Shown in pieces: positions 24,929-33,899 of a stretch of 64,000 nt of DNA. The notes beneath the pieces are model-generated. The model was not told the DNA's origin, made no database searches, and was given only the letters and a program-made list of their open reading frames with translations. How positions within the stretch are numbered: position 1 is the stretch's first letter; each line of letters opens with the position of its first letter. The translations under genes and the position numbers were made by a program. Source of the stretch: Rhizobium nepotum 39/7 (GTDB lineage Bacteria; Pseudomonadota; Alphaproteobacteria; Rhizobiales; Rhizobiaceae); the NCBI RefSeq assembly GCF_000949865.1, contig NZ_JWJH01000003.1, forward strand, positions 186,001 to 250,000, read 5' to 3'.

Positions 24929-26228
24929 TCAGCGCAGCCATGTGTCCCGTTCCATCCGCAAACATCTTTTTGCCGGCCTTGCCGCAAGCGTTGCGCTGCT
25001 GGCCGGTGTCGGCGGATGGGCCGCAACGACCAACCTTGCCGGTGCGGTCGTCGCATCCGGTCATCTGGTGGTGGATTCCTATACCAAGAAAGTGCAGCAT
25101 CCGAGCGGCGGCGTTGTTGGCGAAATTCTGGTGAACGAAGGCGACAAGGTGAAGGCCGGCGATGTCCTCATGCGTCTCGACGCGACCCAGACCCGCGCCA
25201 ATCTCGCCATTGTGACCAAACGGCTGGACGAGCTGAGCGCGCGCATGGCAAGGCTGGAGGCCGAGCGGGACGATCTGTCGGAACTCGTCTTTCCGCCGGC
25301 GCTCATGGTGCGCAAGGATCATCCCGATGTCGCCTCCGCCATGCGCAGCGAAACAAAGCTGTTCGAATTCCGCAAGTCCTATCGCGAGGGGCGGAAAGCG
25401 CAGCTTGCCGAACGCATCATGCAGTTCGAACATGAAATCGAAGGGTTGAAGGCGCAGGAAATCGCCTATGACAACGGGCTTGCGGTCTTGCAGAACGAAA
25501 TCATTTCGCAGAAATCGCTGCGGGAACAGGGTGTCGTGTCCGTGCAGCGGCTGAACAGCCTGCAGACCCAGGCCGCGACGTTTGGCGGCGAGCGCGGTGA
25601 AAAAATCGCCTATCAGGCGCAGACTGCGGGCCGGATCACCGAAACGAAACTGCAGATCCTGCAGATCGATCAGGAACTGCGCACCGAGGTCGGGCGCGAA
25701 CTGCGCGAGATACAGGCGCAGACAGGCGAATATGTCGAGCGGCAGGTGGCCGCCGAGGACCAGCTGAAACGCATCGATATCGTCGCGCCACAATCCGGTA
25801 TGGTGCATGAAATGGCGGTGCATACCGTGGGCGGTGTGGTAACTCCGGCGGATCCGATCATGCTCATCGTGCCGGAAGGTGACGAACTGGCGCTGGAGGT
25901 GCAGATCGTGCCGAAGGACATCGACCAGTTACAGGTGGGGCAAAAAGCCATGCTGCGCATGACCGCGTTCAATCAGCGCGTCACGCCCGAACTGGAAGGC
26001 CATGTCAGTCGCATCGCGGCGGATATCACCACCGATCAAAGGACCGGTCTCTCCTATTATCTGGCACGGATCACCATGCCGGTTTCCGAGCGGAAAAAGC
26101 TGAACAATGCGCCGCTGGTGCCGGGCATGCCCGCTGAGGCATTCATCCAGACCAGCGAGCGTACCGCTCTGTCCTATATCGCCAAGCCGCTGACGGACCA
26201 GATCAACCGCGCCTTCCGGGAGGAATAG
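24915..26228 (+). CDS. hasE: Type I secretion membrane-fusion protein (HasE/PrtE, HlyD family)
   Basis: 437 residues, ATG behind GGAAGGAGAT inside the end of the exporter gene. One membrane helix at about 19-37 is followed by the biotinyl-lipoyl half-motif VQHPSGGVVGEILVNEGDKVKAGDVLMRLD, a long coiled-coil hairpin from about 95 to 275, the second half-motif VAPQSGMVHEMAVHTVGGVV, and a beta-barrel domain. It bridges the inner-membrane exporter and a TolC-type channel. No TolC/HasF gene is in the window, so the channel must be supplied from elsewhere, as in Serratia. Confidence 0.88.
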   Translation: MSKIDQRSHVSRSIRKHLFAGLAASVALLAGVGGWAATTNLAGAVVASGHLVVDSYTKKVQHPSGGVVGEILVNEGDKVKAGDVLMRLDATQTRANLAIVTKRLDELSARMARLEAERDDLSELVFPPALMVRKDHPDVASAMRSETKLFEFRKSYREGRKAQLAERIMQFEHEIEGLKAQEIAYDNGLAVLQNEIISQKSLREQGVVSVQRLNSLQTQAATFGGERGEKIAYQAQTAGRITETKLQILQIDQELRTEVGRELREIQAQTGEYVERQVAAEDQLKRIDIVAPQSGMVHEMAVHTVGGVVTPADPIMLIVPEGDELALEVQIVPKDIDQLQVGQKAMLRMTAFNQRVTPELEGHVSRIAADITTDQRTGLSYYLARITMPVSERKKLNNAPLVPGMPAEAFIQTSERTALSYIAKPLTDQINRAFREE

Positions 26229-26276
26229 GTCTCGGGCGGGGCGCCGGCTCTTCCGATCGGTTGTTCGGGGTTGGGA

Positions 26277-28628
26277 TCAGAGCCAGCCCAGTGCTTTCGC
26301 CGCGCGGATCGCTTCCGCGCGGCGTTTGCAATCGAGCTTGCGGAACAGGTTTCCGAGATGGAATTTCACCGTCACTTCCGAGATGTTGAGCGTCTGCGCG
26401 ATCTTCTTGTTCGACATACCGCTTGCGAGCAGTTGCAACATCTGCGTTTCCCGCTGTGAAAGTCCGCCATGCAGGGCGCGCGCCTGCGGTGAGTTCACCG
26501 AAGCGGCGAAAATCGACAAAGCTGTCCGGACGTCGGAAGAGGTTTCCATGAAACTGCGGATACGGCGGTTGTTCAGAAGCGGCGACAGGAAGATGCGCTC
26601 CTCCGACAGGACGCCGCTGCAACCAAGGCGCGTCGCCGATTCCAAAGCGGTCAGAATATGGGCGCGGGCGGCAGCGTTGTCGCGGCGCTGATGCGCGGCA
26701 TAGCTCTGCCAAATTCTGAGCGCGACCTTTTCGCGGTTGGTGACCTTGGGATTGGCGATCATCGCGTCCATCTGCCGGGAGAGATAGGCGCGCGGCGTGA
26801 AAAGATGCACCGCATCGCGAAGCCATGCCATCACATAGGCGATTTCGTCTCGCCGCGTCAGACGGGCAAGGTCCTCATGCGCGCTCTCCACCCAGTTGCG
26901 ACCCATCGGCATGCGGATTGCAGATAGCGTCGCGGCCGCATCAGCCCAGCGATTGGCATTCTGGTAGGCGATGGCCGTTCTGATCTCCATCATCGCGTGG
27001 AATTGCAGCCCCTCCGAAAGATGGATCCACAACCCGTCGAGAAAGCCCGGGCGAACGGTCATCGGAAAATGATCGATCAGAACCTGCGAGGCATAATGCA
27101 GGGCAAATTGCATCAGGCTCGGCCATATCTCGGCCGCTGCGAAATGATCGAATTCATGCTCGACGAAATGCAGCAGATCGCGCGGCTTTCCGGCCTCGTA
27201 GGCGAGGCAGGCCTCAGCCAGTCGCAGCATCCGGAATTCCTGCGCGGCGTCATGCTGCACCTGCTCCAGCCTTGTGCGGGCCTCCTGCGCCGCCCGGCGG
27301 GCCAAGAGCACATCGCCGCTCATCAGTCGCAGCACGATCTGGTGCAGATGGATGAAGAATTCCAGCAGCGGCTGACCGCCCATCTTGCGCAGATAGATGA
27401 GGGCGCGGGCGGCGGCGGCCTCTGCCTCGCGAAAATTGCGGCGGCGGATTTCGAATTCCAGCAGCGCATTGTAGTAGGCCGCCCATTTGCCGTGGTCGCC
27501 CATGGGATAATCGGCCATGAATTCCCCCAGCCGCGTTATCATCGCGTCATTGGGGGTTAGGTCCTCGGCAATCATCAGATTCAACCGGAACGTGCGGGCG
27601 GCGAAGGAAAAACGCGAGCCACGGGCAAGGACCTTCAGCGGGTCGAGATAATCCGATCCAAGGCTCTTGCCGAGAAGATGGCGCACGCGCTGCAATTCAC
27701 CCTGTTTCAGCAGTGCGCGGGTAACGGCGAAGAGGACGGTTTCATTCGCCGCGATCATGTCCTGCGAAAACCGCATGATGATTTCGCGAAACCTGTCGAC
27801 GCTACTCCTGTAGATCAGCTCGCGGCCATCGGCGCGTTCGAGGATTTGCGCGGCATGGGTCTCATAACCGCGGTCGAGCAGCATCGCCATTGCCGCAAGC
27901 GCGCGCCCTTCCTTTTCGAAAGCCGAGGCGATCTCCACCACGGCGCTGCTGGCCTGCAATGTCGCAAGACGTTCTCTCACTGCCACGGTCAGAAGCCGTA
28001 TCAGCATGCCGTGCTTTTCCGGGTTTCCTGTCAGGAAAGGCGGCAGGAGTTCCACCCAGTCCTCTCCGGGGTCTGCTGACGGCTCTTCGAGCCAGAGTGA
28101 AAGCGCAACCGTCTGGGCAGGCGAAAGATGGGGCAGATAGTTTTCCCGCAGATAGTCGGCACACAGTTTTTCGTCGGGCTCGCAGGCGAGAGACAGAAAG
28201 GCCGGCCAGCCCGCATAGTCGTTGAGCGCGAGGCGTTTCTGCTCGGCAGAAAGGCCATCCGCCTCGTCTTGCCTGAAAGTCAGTTCCTCCGGCCCGATGG
28301 TGAGTGAACCGCGATGCAGGATTTGCCGTGCCAGTCCGCTGATGCGCTGATCCGGACGGCAGGCGATGACCACGAAACGCACGGTTTCCAGAATAGGAGC
28401 GGGCATGCGGACGGCGCGTGCGAAGACCGGGATATCCCATAGCAGCCAGCCTTTTGTTGCATCATCGCTTCGTGGCTGGTGCGTCCGGCACACCTCCGTT
28501 CCAAGCTCTTTTGCCAGCATGTCCATGAGAACGCTTTTTCCGGCGCCTGCCGGCGCGCGCAGAAAGATCACGCCCGCGGTTTCGCTGGCGATGCGGCGGC
28601 AGAGGTGGGTGCGCGGCAGAAGCGTCAT
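26277..28628 (-). CDS. MalT/LuxR-type ATP-dependent transcriptional regulator
   Basis: 783 residues. A P-loop RAPAGAGKSVL lies at 24-34, then an ATPase-like domain, a long helical repeat (TPR-like) region from about 230 to 690, and a LuxR helix-turn-helix at the end (LSQRETQMLQLLASGMSNKK, then TLNISEVTVKFHLGNLFRKL). This is the STAND/MalT architecture: ligand binding lets the protein oligomerise with ATP and activate transcription. It converges on the has operon (48-base gap) and is divergent from the peptide ABC operon, so either could be its target. The start is ATG 28628; TTG 28634 is possible, and neither has a good ribosome site. Confidence 0.85.
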   Translation of the reverse strand: MTLLPRTHLCRRIASETAGVIFLRAPAGAGKSVLMDMLAKELGTEVCRTHQPRSDDATKGWLLWDIPVFARAVRMPAPILETVRFVVIACRPDQRISGLARQILHRGSLTIGPEELTFRQDEADGLSAEQKRLALNDYAGWPAFLSLACEPDEKLCADYLRENYLPHLSPAQTVALSLWLEEPSADPGEDWVELLPPFLTGNPEKHGMLIRLLTVAVRERLATLQASSAVVEIASAFEKEGRALAAMAMLLDRGYETHAAQILERADGRELIYRSSVDRFREIIMRFSQDMIAANETVLFAVTRALLKQGELQRVRHLLGKSLGSDYLDPLKVLARGSRFSFAARTFRLNLMIAEDLTPNDAMITRLGEFMADYPMGDHGKWAAYYNALLEFEIRRRNFREAEAAAARALIYLRKMGGQPLLEFFIHLHQIVLRLMSGDVLLARRAAQEARTRLEQVQHDAAQEFRMLRLAEACLAYEAGKPRDLLHFVEHEFDHFAAAEIWPSLMQFALHYASQVLIDHFPMTVRPGFLDGLWIHLSEGLQFHAMMEIRTAIAYQNANRWADAAATLSAIRMPMGRNWVESAHEDLARLTRRDEIAYVMAWLRDAVHLFTPRAYLSRQMDAMIANPKVTNREKVALRIWQSYAAHQRRDNAAARAHILTALESATRLGCSGVLSEERIFLSPLLNNRRIRSFMETSSDVRTALSIFAASVNSPQARALHGGLSQRETQMLQLLASGMSNKKIAQTLNISEVTVKFHLGNLFRKLDCKRRAEAIRAAKALGWL

Positions 28629-28764
28629 TCGCAAAGGGATAGGGGATTTGAATTCAAAAACCTATACTCATTTATCAAAAAACTATACCTTTCGGCGATT
28701 GTTCAAAAGGATGTGCGGTGAAAAATTGTGCTCAGGCAATTGATGCACAAGGAACGTTCCACTG
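28629..28764. promoter_or_regulatory. Divergent promoter region between the MalT-type regulator and the peptide ABC operon
   Basis: 136 bases, clearly more AT-rich (28650-28720) than the genes around it. It must contain promoters for the leftward regulator and the rightward dpp-like operon. AAGGAACG near 28749 can serve as the ribosome site of the permease gene. No defined operator was recognised. Confidence 0.45.
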
Positions 28765-29793
28765 ATGCAGCAACATCCGCTGGTCGCGATTTTGAACAGG
28801 CTCGGCGCTTTCGTGCTGGTCATGATCACCCTGTCCATCATGATTTTCGTTCTGGCCCGCGTGGTGCCGGGCGATCCCGCCCGCATGGCGCTGGGTCCAG
28901 CCGCTACGCAGGAACAGGTGGATGCGCTGCGCGGCGAGATGGGTCTCGACAAGCCGCTCGCCGCCCAATATCTCGACTACATCAGTAACGCCCTGCACGG
29001 CGATCTCGGTTTCTCGCTGGTTTCCCAGCGTCCCGTCACCACCGATCTGGCGCAGACCGTTCCCGCCACCGTCGAACTGGTGCTGGTCTCGGTCATCTTC
29101 ATGTTTGCCGTCGCCATCCCGCTCGGCGTCATCACCGCGCATTACCGCGACCGGCCGCTCGATCATATCGGCCGCATCCTCTCGCTCACCGGCGTGACGA
29201 TCCCGAGTTTTCTCTTCGCTATCACGCTGCAATTGCTGGCCGCCCGCTTTATCTCCGGCTGGCCGATCATCGGCAGGATCGATCATGCGCTCGGCTGGCA
29301 GGGCGGTCCGACGGGTTTCATCCTGATCGACGGGACGCTTGCCGGACGGTTCGATGTGGTGCTGGACGCGCTGAAACACCTTGCGCTGCCGGCATTTGCG
29401 CTCTCCATGGCCGGCATCGGCCAGATCACCCGCATCACGCGCTCCTCGATGATCGAGAACCAGCGCAAGGATCATGTGCTCACCCTGCAAAGCTTCGGCG
29501 TGCCGGAGCGGGTCATCATCTTCCGTTATTTGCTGAAGCTTTCCTCCATCGCGCCGCTGACGATCATGGGGCTCGAATTCGCCTCGCTGATCGGCAACGC
29601 CTTCGTGATCGAAATGGTTTTCGCCTGGGGCGGTTTCGCCTCCTACGGGCTGAATTCCATCCTTCAGAAAGACCTCAATGCCGTAACCGCCGTGGTGCTG
29701 GTGGCCGGCCTGTTCTTCATCGTTGCGAACCTGATCGTTGATGTCCTGATCTCGATCATCGACCCGCGCCTGCGCCGCAAGGAGGCTCGCTGA
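28765..29793 (+). CDS. Peptide-type ABC permease, DppB family
   Basis: 342 residues with six membrane helices. It has the DppB/OppB N-terminal signature FVLARVVPGDPARMALG, with EMGLDKPLAAQYLDYISNAL and DLGFSLVSQRPVTTDL following, and the cytoplasmic coupling loop with FRYLLKLSSIAPLTIMG. It forms the channel with the DppC-like protein, whose gene starts on the last base of this one. First gene of a large operon with HyuA and DUF917 genes. Confidence 0.9.
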   Translation: MQQHPLVAILNRLGAFVLVMITLSIMIFVLARVVPGDPARMALGPAATQEQVDALRGEMGLDKPLAAQYLDYISNALHGDLGFSLVSQRPVTTDLAQTVPATVELVLVSVIFMFAVAIPLGVITAHYRDRPLDHIGRILSLTGVTIPSFLFAITLQLLAARFISGWPIIGRIDHALGWQGGPTGFILIDGTLAGRFDVVLDALKHLALPAFALSMAGIGQITRITRSSMIENQRKDHVLTLQSFGVPERVIIFRYLLKLSSIAPLTIMGLEFASLIGNAFVIEMVFAWGGFASYGLNSILQKDLNAVTAVVLVAGLFFIVANLIVDVLISIIDPRLRRKEAR

Positions 29794-30674
29794 TGGCTGA
29801 TATGAAAATGCTTGAACCCACCGATCGGGGCTTAAGCGCCGGTTACATGATGTGGTACCGCTTCAGCCGCAATCCGGCGGCGGTCATCGGTTCGCTGATC
29901 CTGCTGTCGGTGCTGGTGCTGGCGATTTTCGCGCCCTGGCTCACACCCTATCCCAAACATATCGGCGCTGTCGTCGATTTCCGCGCCCGCCACATGCCCC
30001 CGGATCTGGAGCACTGGTTCGGCACCGACAAGGCCGGACGCGACATCTTCTCCCGCACTGTGTTCGGGCTCAGGGTCTCGCTTCTTCTCGTCATCGGCGT
30101 GCTCGGCATTTCGGTTCCCGTCGGCACGGTGCTTGGCCTGGCTGCCGGCTATTTCGGTGGCTGGATCGAGAAGATCATCAGCGGCCTGACGAATGTGATG
30201 CTGGCCATGCCGCCGCTCGTCATGGCGCTGGCGGTCTCCAACCTTTTGGAGCCGACGCTGACGAACGCCATGATCGCGATCACGCTTCTGTGGTGGACCT
30301 GGCATGCGCGGCTAATTTATTCGGTCTCGAAGTCCATCGCGTCCGAGGATTACATCGAAGCCGCACGTCTTGCCGGCGCCGGGCCGCTGCATATCCTCTT
30401 TCGCGAAATCCTGCCCAATTGCGTCTCGGTCATTTCCGTCAAGACGACGCTGGATGCGGCTTTCGTCATCCTCTTCGGTGCGACGCTCAGCTTCCTCGGT
30501 TTCGGTGTCAAGCCGCCGACCCCCGACCTCGGATCGATGGTTGCCGACGGGCGTCAGTTCATGCCGGATTTCTGGTGGGAAGTCCTCTGCCCCGGTGCGG
30601 CCGTGCTTTACGTGACGCTGGGTTTCAATCTCCTGGGCGACGGCCTGCGTGACATGTTCGACGTGGAAAGCTAA
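29793..30674 (+). CDS. Peptide-type ABC permease, DppC family
   Basis: 293 residues. The DppC/OppC hallmarks are the N-terminal helix followed by the periplasmic HWFGTDKAGRDIFSRTVFG, then DYIEAARLAGAGPLHILFRE with the coupling EAA loop, ILPNCVSVISVK, and LSFLGFGVKPPTPDLGSMV near the end. It pairs with the DppB-like subunit. Confidence 0.9.
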   Translation: MADMKMLEPTDRGLSAGYMMWYRFSRNPAAVIGSLILLSVLVLAIFAPWLTPYPKHIGAVVDFRARHMPPDLEHWFGTDKAGRDIFSRTVFGLRVSLLLVIGVLGISVPVGTVLGLAAGYFGGWIEKIISGLTNVMLAMPPLVMALAVSNLLEPTLTNAMIAITLLWWTWHARLIYSVSKSIASEDYIEAARLAGAGPLHILFREILPNCVSVISVKTTLDAAFVILFGATLSFLGFGVKPPTPDLGSMVADGRQFMPDFWWEVLCPGAAVLYVTLGFNLLGDGLRDMFDVES

Positions 30675-30678
30675 AGCC

Positions 30679-32325
30679 ATGACTGAACCGCTTCTCAAGG
30701 TCGAAAACCTCAACGTCACTTTCACCAATTATGGCCGTACGCGGCAGGTGCTGCGCAATGTCGCCTTCACGGTCGCCGCCGGCGAGCGCGTGGCGCTGAT
30801 CGGCGAAACCGGATCGGGAAAATCGGTCACCGCCAAGACGATCATCGGCACGCTGCCAAAGAATGCCGCGATAGCTTCCGGGGCCATCGTCATCGACGGC
30901 CGGGATGTGCTCGCCATGCCGCGGAGGGAACGCGAGGCGCTAAAGGGAACGGCGTTTTCGCTGATCATGCAGGACCCATTGTCGTCCTTCAATCCGGTCT
31001 TCAAGATCGGCACGCATCTCGACGATGTCATGCGCTTTGCCGACAAGCGCGACGGCATCAACTCGTCCAAGGCAGAGCGCCGCATCCGCATCGCGGCGGT
31101 TCTGCGCCGCGTGCAGCTTGGCGATACCGAGCGGGTCATGAATGCCTATCCGTCAGAACTTTCGGGCGGCATGCGCCAGCGCGTGCTGATCGGGCTTGCG
31201 CTGCTGCATCAGCCCAAGCTCCTGATCGCCGATGAGCCCGGCACCGCGCTCGATGTGACCACGCAGGATGAAATTCTCAATCTCATCAACCAGCTGGTGG
31301 CCGAAGAAAACATGGCGTTGTTGATGATCACCCACAATCTCGGCGTCGTGCGCAAGGTGGCCGACCGGGTCGTGGTCATGCACCATGGCGATATCGTCGA
31401 GACCGGTCCCTGCGCGCAAATCCTGCATGCTCCCGCTGCGGATTACACACGTTCGCTGCTGGATGCGGTGCCGCCGCTTTACGGCCCGCGCGTGACGGAT
31501 CTGGCGCAAAGCATACGCTCGCCGATCATCACAATCGAAGGGTTGAACAAGATTTACGGCAGGCGCAACGGTTACCATGCCGTGCGCGATGTGAACCTGA
31601 CGCTGAAGGACGGCGAGATTTTCGGCCTTGCGGGCGAATCCGGTTCCGGCAAGACCTCGGTTGCCCGGATGATCATGGGCCTCTCGCGCCCGACCTCCGG
31701 CAGTCTCGTCATCGACGCCCCGTCTCCGGGACGTGGCAAGCGGCTGACGCAGATCGTCTATCAAAATCCGGGCACCTCCCTCAATCCGAAGCGCACCGTC
31801 AGGCAGACGCTTAGCCTGCCGCTGAAATCCATCGGCATGGGCGGCGAGGCGCGCGAAAACCGGATGCAGGAACTAATGGGGCTGGTGCGGTTGCCGCAAT
31901 CCTATCTCGGCAAATACCCGCATGAACTGTCCGGCGGCCAGAAGCAGCGTGTAGCCATTGCCCGTGCGCTGGCGGCCGAACCAAAAATCCTCATCCTCGA
32001 CGAGCCGACGGCGGCGCTTGATGTCTCCGTGCAGAAGACGGTGATCGACCTTTTGCTGCAGCTGCGCGAGGAGCTTGGCCTGACCTATCTGATGATCTCG
32101 CACGACCTGTCGCTGATGCGCAATTTCTGCTCGCGCATCGCCGTCATGCTGCGTGGCGAGATCGTCGAGGAAGGGGTGACCTCGGCCGTCTTCGCTGAGC
32201 CGAAGCATCCCTATACCCGCGCGCTGATCGCGGCGATCCCCGTCGTCACCGACGAGGAAGAACGTCTGAAACCCACCGTGACGGAGGAAGAGCGTATGCG
32301 CTTCCTCGTCAAAACGACCGATTGA
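30679..32325 (+). CDS. Fused dual-ATPase subunit of a peptide-type ABC importer (GsiA-like)
   Basis: 548 residues containing two complete ATPase domains, equivalent to DppD plus DppF. Domain 1: Walker A GETGSGKS near 40, signature LSGGMRQR, Walker B LLIADEPGTALD. Domain 2: Walker A GESGSGKT near 325, signature LSGGQKQR, Walker [13 protein letters not shown]. The two domains follow each other without the Cys-rich Fe-S tail seen in some DppD proteins. The start ATG 30679 is 4 bases after the permease stop. Confidence 0.9.
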   Translation: MTEPLLKVENLNVTFTNYGRTRQVLRNVAFTVAAGERVALIGETGSGKSVTAKTIIGTLPKNAAIASGAIVIDGRDVLAMPRREREALKGTAFSLIMQDPLSSFNPVFKIGTHLDDVMRFADKRDGINSSKAERRIRIAAVLRRVQLGDTERVMNAYPSELSGGMRQRVLIGLALLHQPKLLIADEPGTALDVTTQDEILNLINQLVAEENMALLMITHNLGVVRKVADRVVVMHHGDIVETGPCAQILHAPAADYTRSLLDAVPPLYGPRVTDLAQSIRSPIITIEGLNKIYGRRNGYHAVRDVNLTLKDGEIFGLAGESGSGKTSVARMIMGLSRPTSGSLVIDAPSPGRGKRLTQIVYQNPGTSLNPKRTVRQTLSLPLKSIGMGGEARENRMQELMGLVRLPQSYLGKYPHELSGGQKQRVAIARALAAEPKILILDEPTAALDVSVQKTVIDLLLQLREELGLTYLMISHDLSLMRNFCSRIAVMLRGEIVEEGVTSAVFAEPKHPYTRALIAAIPVVTDEEERLKPTVTEEERMRFLVKTTD

Positions 32326-32342
32326 TGAAAGAGGAGCCTGAC

Positions 32343-33899
32343 GTGTATCGCGTTGGAATTGACGTCGGCGGCACAAATACCGATGCCGTTGTGTTACAGG
32401 AAAAGATCGTTCTGGCGGGGGTGAAGGCCTCCACCACCGAGGATGTGACGTCCGGTGTCATCGAAGCCCTTGAAAAGGTGATCGAGGCGTCGGGCATCGA
32501 CAGGGCGCGCGTTGGCGCCGTGATGATCGGCACCACGCATTTCACCAATGCGGTGATCGAGCGGCGACATATGGACGAGGTCGCGGCCATCCGGCTCGGC
32601 CTGCCATCCGGCGCCGGTCTGCCGCCGATGGTCGACTGGCCGGATGATCTCAGGGAAATCGTCGGCAACCACGGTTACCAGGTGCGGGGCGGTTACGAAT
32701 TCGACGGCCGCGAACTCTCACCGCTCGATGAGGACGAGATTGTCCGCATCGCCGCCGATATCCGCGCCAAGGGCCTGAAGGCAGCCGCCGTCACCTGCGT
32801 TTTCAGCGGCATCAACGATGCGATGGAAGTGCGGGTGAAGGAAATCCTTCAGGAGCGTTGCCCCGGTCTGCCGGTGGTCATGTCCAAGGATATCGGTCGG
32901 CACGGCCTGCTCGCCCGTGAAAGCGCGGCGATCATGAATGCCAGCCTTCTGTCGCTCGCCGACCGCACCGTTGCCGCTTTCGGCGAGGCGCTGAAGGCAG
33001 CGGGCATAACCTGCCCGTTCTACATCACCCAGAACGACGGCACGCTGATGGCGGCTGATATGGTGCGCGGCTTCCCGGTGCTCACATTCGCCTCGGGTCC
33101 GACGAACTCCATGCGCGGCGCGGCCTTCCTCACCGGCCTCAAGGATGCCGTTGTGGTCGATGTCGGTGGCACCACCACCGATGTCGGCTCGCTGTCGCAT
33201 GGCTTTCCGCGCCAGGCTTCCACGACGGTGGATATTGGCGGCGTGCGCACCAATTTCCGCATGCCGGATGTGTTCTCCATCGGTCTCGGTGGCGGCTCGC
33301 TGGTGGTCAATGGTGATCATGGCCTCACCGTCGGTCCGAAATCGGTTGGTTACCGCGTCCGCCGCGAAGCGCTCTGCTTCGGCGGCACGACCCTGACCGC
33401 AACCGATATCGCCGTCGCATCCGGCATGGCGGATGTGGGTGAGAAGGCGCTGGTTTCCACTCTCGACAAGCGGCTGGTGGATGCTGCGGTGAAAAAGATC
33501 AACGACATGCTCGGGGCATGTGTGGAACGCAGCCGCATCTCGTCCTCGCCGGTGCCGGTGATCGCCGTTGGCGGCGGCTCCATCCTCATGCCGGATCGGA
33601 TAGGCGAACTGGACGTCATCCGCCCCGAGAATTTCGCGGTGGCGAATGCGGTCGGCGCGGCGATCGCGCAGATCAGCGGCGAAACGGACCGCGTCTTCTC
33701 GCTGGTCGAGGGCCGTACGCGTGAAAGCGCACTTGCCGAGGCCGAGGCCGAGGCACGCGAGAAGGCGATTGCGGCAGGCGCATTGGCCGAGACGCTGGAA
33801 GTCATCGAGCGCGAGGATATGCCGCTTGCCTATCTGCCCGGCAATGCCACCCGCATTCATGTGAAAGTCGTTGGAGAAATGGGAGCCAATCATGGCTGA
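32343..33899 (+). CDS. Hydantoinase/oxoprolinase HyuA-like ATPase (copy 1)
   Basis: 518 residues from GTG 32343, chosen because GAGGAG lies 6 bases upstream and the product then begins MYRVGIDVGGTNTDAV exactly like the paralogue at 37854; an ATG at 32325 is less good. It has the ASKHA-type ATP-binding motifs: GIDVGGTNTDAVVL at the start, SGPTNSMRGAAFLTG, VDVGGTTTDVGSL near 275, and AVGGGSILMP. HyuA proteins use ATP to open cyclic amides (hydantoins, oxoproline). They are usually about 690 residues and work with HyuB; this one is shorter and no hyuB is present. A DUF917 gene overlaps instead. Confidence 0.85.
   Translation: MYRVGIDVGGTNTDAVVLQEKIVLAGVKASTTEDVTSGVIEALEKVIEASGIDRARVGAVMIGTTHFTNAVIERRHMDEVAAIRLGLPSGAGLPPMVDWPDDLREIVGNHGYQVRGGYEFDGRELSPLDEDEIVRIAADIRAKGLKAAAVTCVFSGINDAMEVRVKEILQERCPGLPVVMSKDIGRHGLLARESAAIMNASLLSLADRTVAAFGEALKAAGITCPFYITQNDGTLMAADMVRGFPVLTFASGPTNSMRGAAFLTGLKDAVVVDVGGTTTDVGSLSHGFPRQASTTVDIGGVRTNFRMPDVFSIGLGGGSLVVNGDHGLTVGPKSVGYRVRREALCFGGTTLTATDIAVASGMADVGEKALVSTLDKRLVDAAVKKINDMLGACVERSRISSSPVPVIAVGGGSILMPDRIGELDVIRPENFAVANAVGAAIAQISGETDRVFSLVEGRTRESALAEAEAEAREKAIAAGALAETLEVIEREDMPLAYLPGNATRIHVKVVGEMGANHG

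Noticed and set aside
26229-26276. GC-rich gap between the hasE-like gene and the MalT-type gene as a terminator
   Set aside because: No stable stem with T-run could be found on either strand.
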